Assembly (NCBI GenBank): GCA_003601725.1
Contig: PIYJ01000008.1
Coordinates: 1-27,961, forward strand
Source: Candidatus Bathyarchaeota archaeon
GTDB taxonomy: Archaea; Thermoproteota; Bathyarchaeia; Bathyarchaeales; DTEX01
Direction of reading: 5' to 3'
DNA length: 27,961 bases
Below, one piece after another: positions 6,749-13,199 of the stretch; within the stretch, counting starts at the first letter, position 1, and the number at the start of each line of letters is the position of its first letter. The position numbers and the translations under genes were made by a program. The notes beneath the pieces were generated by a model. It was not told the origin of the DNA. It worked only from the letters and a program-made list of their open reading frames with translations, and searched no databases.

Positions 6749-7762
6749 ATGTTGAACCTGCCAGAGAAGATAAGGGTCTCCATAGGGTCAGCGATAGTCC
6801 TAGGCTTGACAGAAGGCAGACTGGACGCCGAACCGACAACAGCATATCTGCTTACATATAAAAAAGGAAGGTGCCAAGCCTCCTGCGCCTTTTGCCCCCA
6901 ATCTCGACTATCTCAGGGAAGAGCCGATATGCTTTCGAGAATCGTATGGCCGGTTTTCCCCACGGAAGAGGTTATCCATCGCATAAAAGATGCCTTTCAA
7001 CAGAAGAAAATAGTAAGAGTATGCATCCAAGCGTTGAATTATCCCTCCGTGGTGCAGGACATAGCGGCCTTAGCTAGACGAATCAGCGAATCCTCAGAGA
7101 TCGCTATCTCTGTTTCCTGTCAGCCTCTCAGCCGAGAAGACCTTGAGAGACTTGCTGACGCAGGAGCGCAGAGAATCGGTATTCCCTTGGATGCGGTTAC
7201 AGAGGAGATCTTCAATAGGGTTAAGGGAGCAGAGATTGGCGGTCCCTACAGGTGGGAGGGACATTTCAAGGCGCTCAGAGAGGCTGTAGAAATATTTGGA
7301 AGGGGCAACGTGACGACTCATCTCATCGCTGGTTTGGGGGAGACCGGGGAAGAATTCGTCAAGATGATTCAGATATGCGTCGATTTGGGGGTTTATCCAG
7401 CTCTCTTCGCTTTCACCCCTATTCCCGGCACGGTTCTTTCAAGCCGTCCCTCTCCGCCCATAGATTATTACAGGAGACTCCAAGTTGCCCATTATTTGAT
7501 AACTAAAGGGATAAGGCGATATGAGGATATGGCCTTCAAGAACGGGCAGCTCGTAGATTTCGGAGTATCAAAAGATGAGCTCAGAAAGATCATCATGAAG
7601 GGCGAACCGTTCATGACTTCTGGCTGTCCCGGATGTAATAGGCCTTATTATAATGAGAGGCCAAGCGGCCCATTATACAATATTCCCCGCAGACCGACAC
7701 GGATTGAGATAGCTGATATTGAAAAAGTTTTATGTGACGGAAAAGACAAAACAACAAATTAG
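6749..7762 (+). CDS. Radical SAM protein, candidate second lipoyl synthase component
   Basis: This 337-residue radical SAM enzyme resembles biotin and lipoyl synthases. The cluster motif is Cys42, Cys46 and Cys49 (RCQASCAFCPQS). The barrel includes VCIQALNYPS, ISVSCQPLSRE, RIGIPLDA and HLIAGLGETGEE. Near the C-terminus GCPGCNRPYYNERPSGPLYN supplies Cys293 and Cys296, likely ligands of an auxiliary iron-sulfur cluster. The motif set matches my memory of an archaeal protein that works with a second radical SAM enzyme to make lipoate (LipS1/LipS2). The partner candidate is at 3701-4663 on the other strand. The gene is followed after 17 bases by a transaldolase-family gene and is probably co-transcribed with it. 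Radical SAM status is certain; the pathway is an inference. Confidence 0.86.
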   Translation: MLNLPEKIRVSIGSAIVLGLTEGRLDAEPTTAYLLTYKKGRCQASCAFCPQSRLSQGRADMLSRIVWPVFPTEEVIHRIKDAFQQKKIVRVCIQALNYPSVVQDIAALARRISESSEIAISVSCQPLSREDLERLADAGAQRIGIPLDAVTEEIFNRVKGAEIGGPYRWEGHFKALREAVEIFGRGNVTTHLIAGLGETGEEFVKMIQICVDLGVYPALFAFTPIPGTVLSSRPSPPIDYYRRLQVAHYLITKGIRRYEDMAFKNGQLVDFGVSKDELRKIIMKGEPFMTSGCPGCNRPYYNERPSGPLYNIPRRPTRIEIADIEKVLCDGKDKTTN

Positions 7763-7779
7763 CTTCGGAGAATAAGCAG

Positions 7780-8682
7780 ATGAAGATTTTCATAGATACT
7801 GCGGAGTTAGATGAGATAAGAGAGGCAATCTCATGGGGGATCATTGACGGCGTAACCACCAACCCCTCCTTGATCAAGAAGGCTGTTGATAAAAGAAACG
7901 GCAAGATCAGCATGGAAGATTACATAAAGGAGATCGTCAAGACCGCCCCGGGCCCCGTCAGCTTAGAAGTCATCGGGCAAACATCTGAAGAGATGATAAG
8001 ACAGGGAAGAATGCTGCATGAAAAATTCAGCTCCTTCGGCGAGGTTGCGATAAAGATCCCGATCAACCCAAGCATAGAAGAGGATGACCGGCTTGACTTT
8101 GAGGGGCTTAAAGCCATAAGGCAGCTCAGCATGGAAGGAATACAAGTCAATGTAACGCTGATTATGACCCCCGAGCAGGCTCTTCTGGCAGCCAAGGCGG
8201 GAGCTGCTTACGCAAGTCCCTTCGCGGGAAGAATCGATGATTATATCCGCGCTAATCTCGGCATGAAGAGGGGAAAGGACTTCCAAAAGGGAGACTATTT
8301 CGATTATGATCTTCTATGCAGAGCTCGAGAGAAAAAGCTTAATGAAGCCATGGAGAACGCGAAGTCGATTAGAGAGATCTATGAAAGCAGAGATGTCAAT
8401 TCCCTCGTTAGCCAAGGACAGGACAACGGGGTCTACAGCGGCGTCGATCTGATAGCTAGGATCCTCAGAATCTACCGGGCATATGGGTTCAAGACTGAGG
8501 TTATCGCCGCGAGCATTCGGAATCCGCGGCAGGTTAGGGAGGTCGCGGAGCTCGGGGTTCACATCGCGACTTTACCCTTCGATGTTCTGAGAGGAATGGT
8601 TAAGCATTATAAGACGGCTGAGGGGATGAGGAGATTCATGGATGACGTGGTTCCCCAGTATCGGATATTATTTGAGGAATAA
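7780..8682 (+). CDS. Transaldolase/fructose-6-phosphate aldolase family protein with insertion
   Basis: This is a class I aldolase of the small transaldolase group. The Schiff-base lysine is Lys92 in VAIKIP, and other family marks are IDGVTTNPSLI, VNVTLIMTPEQALLA, GAAYASPFAGRIDDY and VIAASIRNPRQV. Typical family members have about 215-225 residues, while this one has 300. The excess is an insertion at about residues 155-218, between SPFAGRIDDY and GVDLIARIL, rich in charged residues and probably helical. The ribosome site CGGAG lies nine bases before the ATG. Substrates may be fructose 6-phosphate or sedoheptulose 7-phosphate, but the insertion is near the active-site face, so a different substrate is possible. 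It is downstream of a radical SAM gene. Confidence 0.9.
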   Translation: MKIFIDTAELDEIREAISWGIIDGVTTNPSLIKKAVDKRNGKISMEDYIKEIVKTAPGPVSLEVIGQTSEEMIRQGRMLHEKFSSFGEVAIKIPINPSIEEDDRLDFEGLKAIRQLSMEGIQVNVTLIMTPEQALLAAKAGAAYASPFAGRIDDYIRANLGMKRGKDFQKGDYFDYDLLCRAREKKLNEAMENAKSIREIYESRDVNSLVSQGQDNGVYSGVDLIARILRIYRAYGFKTEVIAASIRNPRQVREVAELGVHIATLPFDVLRGMVKHYKTAEGMRRFMDDVVPQYRILFEE

Positions 8683-8760
8683 CGTGAAGAAAAAAGGGGG
8701 CTTTGGTGACGCTGCTTTATTCATTCAGTCAGAAATGCTCATCATAGAGGGAACTTCTGA

Positions 8761-9477
8761 TTGCGGCGGATGATGAGGATAGATAACGATCACATTGTGA
8801 TCTTTGATGACTTCAGAAATGTGAAAATAGACGAGCCTGCGGATCTGGTCTTCGCTGATCCGCCTTTCGGAATAGACTTTGAAGGTAACCTGCAGTCTTA
8901 TCATAGGAAGCCTGATGCCCTTTCATACGTCGAAGTTTCCAGAGAGGAATATCCAAGTTTCATTCGGGATCTTTTAGATTGGTCCTATAAAGTTCTGAAG
9001 CCTTCTGGAAGCATGTGGCTGCTCTCTGGATGGAATAATCTTGGAATAGTTCTTCAAGCGATAGACAAGTCGGGATTTCATCTTATCAATCACTGTATCT
9101 GGAAGTATCAGTTCGGCGTCTTCACAAAGAGACGGTTCACCACATCCCATTATCATCTACTGCTCATGGTGAAGGATAAGAAGAACTATACGTTTAACAA
9201 GCCTGAACACTACGCTGAGGACGTTTGGTATATAAAGAGACCCTATCAACGCGGAGTTAAAACGGCTGGTAATGAGCTTCCAGACGAGCTTGTTAAGAAA
9301 TGCATATGTACCTCGTCTAACGTAGGCGACCTAGTTGTGGACCCCGTTTTAGGATCAGGGACGACTATGAGAGTATGCCTTAAAAATGGTAGAAGATGCA
9401 TCGGGGTGGAGATAAATCCGGCGCTTGAAGAGAGGATAAGGGAAAAACTCGGTTTAAACAGTAATTTAACGATATGA
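8761..9477 (+). CDS. DNA methyltransferase, beta class (N6-adenine or N4-cytosine)
   Basis: This 238-residue protein is an S-adenosylmethionine-dependent DNA methyltransferase. The catalytic motif IV is DPPF at residues 33-36; the SAM-binding motif I is DPVLGSGTT at about 194-202, followed by GVEIN. The order IV before I defines the beta class, and DPPF fits N6-adenine or N4-cytosine amination. It is small, leaving little room for a separate target-recognition domain. No restriction endonuclease gene is adjacent, so it is probably solitary. The start used is TTG at 8761, with GAGGGA eight bases upstream and an in-frame TGA directly before. ATG codons at 8770 and 8773 are alternatives. Target sequence is unknown. 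Confidence 0.88.
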   Translation: MRRMMRIDNDHIVIFDDFRNVKIDEPADLVFADPPFGIDFEGNLQSYHRKPDALSYVEVSREEYPSFIRDLLDWSYKVLKPSGSMWLLSGWNNLGIVLQAIDKSGFHLINHCIWKYQFGVFTKRRFTTSHYHLLLMVKDKKNYTFNKPEHYAEDVWYIKRPYQRGVKTAGNELPDELVKKCICTSSNVGDLVVDPVLGSGTTMRVCLKNGRRCIGVEINPALEERIREKLGLNSNLTI

Positions 9478-9531
9478 TCTGTCCTCAATCGTCAAACTCA
9501 ACCCTTTGAATGCACACGGATATTCAGATGT

Positions 9532-11817
9532 CTATCCTTTCCGAATGGACATCAATAAAAGCGTCCTTTTCTCCCTCATTGTGAATATGCCGTTGACATA
9601 ATAGTCGATGGTCGTTTCCTGCTTGACTGTGCCAACGTCGGATGAAATCCAGTAACGCCCAGTCGTCATCATCGCCATGTTTCTTCCGTCAATCACAAGA
9701 TGCTCCACACTTGTGTATTTCACTCTGGCACAGAAGTACCAGTTGTCATCTCCGGCTAATACATTCTCGAAGCCTTCAACCTCCTCCTCTCCAACGATAT
9801 TCCCCTTATGCTCCTTACCCTCCATAATAAGGGTATAGTTGCTTTCATACTTCCATTTCTCCCCCTTAGTCAGAGGATAGGGAGGCTCGGGAAGGGGATC
9901 CTCATAGGTGCATTCCATGCCGTTGGATATCCATTTCCAAAGTGCGCCATCCTCAGTGAAGTAGTAATAGGTAGTCCGATTCGGCCTCTCAACCCTAACT
10001 TCTGTTTCGCTTACTTTAAACCATCTAACCAGATTCTCTTTCCCGTCAACCCACTCGGTGTAATTCTTTTCCGTTCCAGCTGGGAGGTTAGGCTTCGCCA
10101 CTTCTTCTTCGAACTCTTCTTTGATCCTTTCTTTGACGGGAACTTCCACTTCGGCCATCACTGACACAAGGTTCTGTATCAGCTTATAGTTATCCTCCAC
10201 GTAGCAGTATGGCTCCTCGAGGAAGGTTAGGTCTCCAAAGGCTGCCACCGTGCCGTTGCCTCTACTCATCCAGATTATAGTGGCATAATTGTCTGCCTTC
10301 TCCGCTACGGAGGAGTATGTATCATTCGAAGCCCACGCGACCCCCATGCCCATTGAGCGTATATGCGTCGCTGTGAAGAAGACAATTGAATCCAGGTTTC
10401 TAGTTAAGGGGCTATCTGCAAAGTTTCTCACGTATATGTTTCGGTATATTCCAAAGTGTTCCGCCTCGTTATACAAGTATCCCTTTGCGAAGGAGAGGCC
10501 GAACCTTGTTGATAACGAGTTTATAGGGGTGATTATGCCCTGCAATAGTCCTGATGTCCCAATGTATTCCCAGGCAGGATCGAAGAAGAGCAGAAGAAAT
10601 CCTCCTTCCTCAACAAACCTCATGATTCTTTCGCTCTCTTTCATCGAGTAGGTTTCTGTGGGCGATGCTACGATGAGGCATGAGGCATTATCGAGTCTAG
10701 CATCCAAGGTCTCCCATTGAGAGATGAAACTCACGGTTCTGTTTCTCTTCGCCAGCTCTGATATAAGAATATCAAGAGTCCACCATGAGACTCTGTTTCC
10801 ATGGGAAAGATCTATGAGAACGTTTCCTCCACCGCTTGGCAGTGAGACGTTTTCATCAAGCTGGTCTAAAGCCTCGCTTTGGGTAATGGCTTGAGGGGGG
10901 AGATAAATGTAATAAATCGATGGTGGGGGATGAAGTTCACTTAGAGTCTTCAATGTGATATTCTTCCACTGTATAGACATGTTGCCGGAATATGCTAGTA
11001 AGGAGGAGTTTTCTTCTCGTACCTTTAACTCTTCAACCTGATATTCGACTAGATTCTTCTCGTCTACAATCTTGCTGATTGCCTTTTGAAGCCCCCCAAT
11101 CTCATCAGCTAATCCCAGCTTTACAGCTTCAGACCCCAAATAGACCGCTGCCTTTCTAAGCTCGGTAGGGGATGCCTTAAGTCGAGAGCCTCTTCCGCTT
11201 TTTACAGCTGACATGAAGTTGTCAACAACGCTGCTTAGGCTGGAGTATCTGGAGAGTATAGATTCCCCAGTCCATTTGTATGGTCCGCTCTCTATCGTCC
11301 TTTCCGAAGGGATAAGTATAGGCGGCATAAGCCCTATCGCTCCGATGCTTCCGACAAGAGATGAGTTTTGAACAAATATGTAATCACATGCAACTGCGAT
11401 GTAGTATCCGCCTGAAAGCGCACGGACAACCGAGGCGACCAGGGGTTTACTGTTATTCAATTCTAAAAGGTCAGAATAGATCTCTTCCACGTAATCGGCA
11501 TAGCCGCCTCCAGAATCGATTACTAGAACTACTCCTTTTATGCTCTCGTTAAGTAAGGCTTCATTGATGAGGTTGATGTATCGGTTTACTGCTGTCGGCT
11601 CCACGATGTACCCTTCGATTCTGATGATGCCGACCACGTTCTTTCTTCCCAGCCGAGGATATCTGAAGCTCCATTGAGAGTATAATTGATAGTACACTGC
11701 GGAAACGACGATTATTGAGATAAACGCGATAACAGCGATCTCACGTCTCCCGAGGCATATCTTTTCAGATGAACCGTTCTTTCTTTCCCAAGCACAGATC
11801 ATCAAAGCATTCTCCAC
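9532..11817 (-). CDS. SppA-like membrane serine protease fused to large extra-cytoplasmic domains
   Basis: This 761-residue protein has one membrane helix at about 27-46 (IAVIAFISIIVVSAVYY), then an S49-family SppA domain at about 60-250. Its nucleophile is Ser135 (RALSGGYY) and the general base is probably Lys181 (GPYKWTGES), the dyad of archaeal and Bacillus SppA. Such enzymes degrade signal peptides. Most archaeal SppA proteins end near residue 330, but here about 500 more residues follow. From about 325 to 555 there is an alpha/beta segment (VLIDLSHGNRVSWW, CLIVASPTETY, FVEEGGFLLLFFDPAWEY) like the DUF4350/glutamine-amidotransferase-like fold. From about 590 to 750 lies a beta-rich region. 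Many N-x-S/T sequons fit an outside location. The start is GTG at 11817; an ATG five codons in is possible. Confidence 0.85.
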   Translation of the reverse strand: MENALMICAWERKNGSSEKICLGRREIAVIAFISIIVVSAVYYQLYSQWSFRYPRLGRKNVVGIIRIEGYIVEPTAVNRYINLINEALLNESIKGVVLVIDSGGGYADYVEEIYSDLLELNNSKPLVASVVRALSGGYYIAVACDYIFVQNSSLVGSIGAIGLMPPILIPSERTIESGPYKWTGESILSRYSSLSSVVDNFMSAVKSGRGSRLKASPTELRKAAVYLGSEAVKLGLADEIGGLQKAISKIVDEKNLVEYQVEELKVREENSSLLAYSGNMSIQWKNITLKTLSELHPPPSIYYIYLPPQAITQSEALDQLDENVSLPSGGGNVLIDLSHGNRVSWWTLDILISELAKRNRTVSFISQWETLDARLDNASCLIVASPTETYSMKESERIMRFVEEGGFLLLFFDPAWEYIGTSGLLQGIITPINSLSTRFGLSFAKGYLYNEAEHFGIYRNIYVRNFADSPLTRNLDSIVFFTATHIRSMGMGVAWASNDTYSSVAEKADNYATIIWMSRGNGTVAAFGDLTFLEEPYCYVEDNYKLIQNLVSVMAEVEVPVKERIKEEFEEEVAKPNLPAGTEKNYTEWVDGKENLVRWFKVSETEVRVERPNRTTYYYFTEDGALWKWISNGMECTYEDPLPEPPYPLTKGEKWKYESNYTLIMEGKEHKGNIVGEEEVEGFENVLAGDDNWYFCARVKYTSVEHLVIDGRNMAMMTTGRYWISSDVGTVKQETTIDYYVNGIFTMREKRTLLLMSIRKG

Positions 11818-11838
11818 TGATTAATCTTCTCAAGTCGG

Positions 11839-11846
11839 CTTAAACC
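11839..11846. promoter_or_regulatory. Shared TATA candidate between the SppA fusion and mre11
   Basis: On the minus strand GGTTTAAG, preceded by the purine-rich GGGAAAAA, is a good BRE/TATA pair. It predicts a start near 11816-11820, so the SppA-fusion message with GTG at 11817 would be leaderless. On the plus strand the same bases read CTTAAACC and could serve mre11, with a start near 11866. Confidence 0.35.
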
Positions 11847-11898
11847 TTTTTCCCTAGGGCCTACTTAATCGTCAGATTCGGGGGAGGATAATAGTAAT

Positions 11899-11988
11899 AT
11901 GAGTTTGATTTCTCTTCTTTATTGTGGAAATAATTTAATGTATGACAAAGACAGAAAGAACCTTGATATTAAAGGGATTCAGATTTGA
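11899..11988 (+). CDS. Possible 29-residue upstream ORF before mre11
   Basis: A short frame opens with ATG at 11899 and ends with TGA at 11986-11988. GGGGGAGG at 11880-11887 lies about 11 bases before the ATG, slightly further than usual. The stop overlaps the mre11 start codon in the arrangement TTGA, which would allow ribosomes to re-initiate on mre11. The peptide begins MSLISLLYCGNNLMYDKD and has no known motif. It may be a regulatory leader peptide, a true small protein, or chance. Evidence is only the ribosome site and the overlap. Confidence 0.3.
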   Translation: MSLISLLYCGNNLMYDKDRKNLDIKGIQI

Positions 11989-13199
11989 AACCTTTCAGTT
12001 TTATCCATATCGCTGACATCCATCTCGGATATGAACAATACAACATGTCAGTGCGACGTGAAGACTTCGCACGGGCATTCCATGAAGCCGTAGAAAAGAC
12101 CTTGGAGCTAAAGCCAGACTTTATGATTATAGCGGGAGACCTCTTCCATCAAGCCCGCCCCTCCAACAAAACCCTGGAAAGCGCCGTTCAGAACTTCCGC
12201 AGATTGAAAGAAGCCAGCATCCCAGTTCTCGTAGTCGACGGATCTCACGACACAGCGCCAAACATCATCACAGGGACGATTCTGAACCCGCTGGACAGCG
12301 CAGGGCTGATTTATTACCTGCCGAGACATAAGAATGCTTGCTGGGAAAATGATTCATGCTATGTTTATGGGATTCCGAATTTCAGAACTCGGCAGCGTAC
12401 TGAACATCAGCTGCCCGGATTTTATGAATTGAAAAAGCCGAAGCCAAATGCGGATAAATTCAACATCTTCGTCTTTCACATGGCTTTGGATATACCTGAG
12501 ATAATGAAGGGACGGCCCTCCACATTCGCTGAAGCATCTCCGGATTATATACCTGGAGGCTTCGATTATTATGCTGGTGGACATCTACATACGCCTTGGC
12601 AACTCCCATTCAAGGGTTCAATTCTCGTTTACAGCGGGTCAACCGAGACCGTAAGCTATGAGGATGCGGATGTCGAGAAAGGGTTCTACCATGTGGAAGT
12701 CAACGGTAAAGATGATGTTGAAATCAACCGGATAAAGCTGAACAGCCCCAGACGCTTCAAAATTCTGGAAAGCAACTTTACAGGATATTCACCTCGGAAG
12801 ATAACTGAAGAGACAATCGAGATCGTGAAAGAGAATGATGAGCCAGGCGTTATCCTCATCCCCGTGCTGAGGGGAACCTTGCCGGCTGAAGCTTCACGAA
12901 GCGAGATCGACTTAGGAAGGATCCGTGGAGCCGCTGAACAAGCATTGCTAGTGCGTCCAGTAGTCTTGATGAGAGAAGAAAGCCTTCCACCCGAAGTAGT
13001 TCAGTCAATCTTCCAAAGTAGCCTTGAGAACCTTAAAACGAAGGCATTCGAATACTTCAATGAATTCTTTTCCAAAAGATACAAGAAGCAACAGGCGGGG
13101 AAGATTGCTCGTCTAGCTGTTGAGCTTGTTCAACCCCTAGTTAAAGGAGACGAGGAGAATGTGAGGTCTCTTCTGGAGGGACTCTTCGATGAAGATTAA
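11985..13199 (+). CDS. mre11: DNA double-strand break repair nuclease Mre11
   Basis: Mre11 is the Mn2+-dependent nuclease that, with Rad50, trims DNA ends at breaks. The 404-residue protein has the phosphodiesterase motifs Asp11 and His13 (IADIHLG), Asp52 (AGDLFH), then GSHD at 86-89, His165 (VFHMALD) and His200/His202 (GGHLHTP). The third motif is normally GNHD; here the metal-binding Asn is Ser87, although the catalytic His88 is kept. C-terminal capping residues and a helical tail follow, where Rad50 would bind. The start is TTG at 11985, with no strong ribosome site of its own. The last 11 bases overlap rad50, so the two are coupled. No herA or nurA is adjacent, although in many archaea those genes join this operon. 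Confidence 0.95.
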   Translation: MKPFSFIHIADIHLGYEQYNMSVRREDFARAFHEAVEKTLELKPDFMIIAGDLFHQARPSNKTLESAVQNFRRLKEASIPVLVVDGSHDTAPNIITGTILNPLDSAGLIYYLPRHKNACWENDSCYVYGIPNFRTRQRTEHQLPGFYELKKPKPNADKFNIFVFHMALDIPEIMKGRPSTFAEASPDYIPGGFDYYAGGHLHTPWQLPFKGSILVYSGSTETVSYEDADVEKGFYHVEVNGKDDVEINRIKLNSPRRFKILESNFTGYSPRKITEETIEIVKENDEPGVILIPVLRGTLPAEASRSEIDLGRIRGAAEQALLVRPVVLMREESLPPEVVQSIFQSSLENLKTKAFEYFNEFFSKRYKKQQAGKIARLAVELVQPLVKGDEENVRSLLEGLFDED

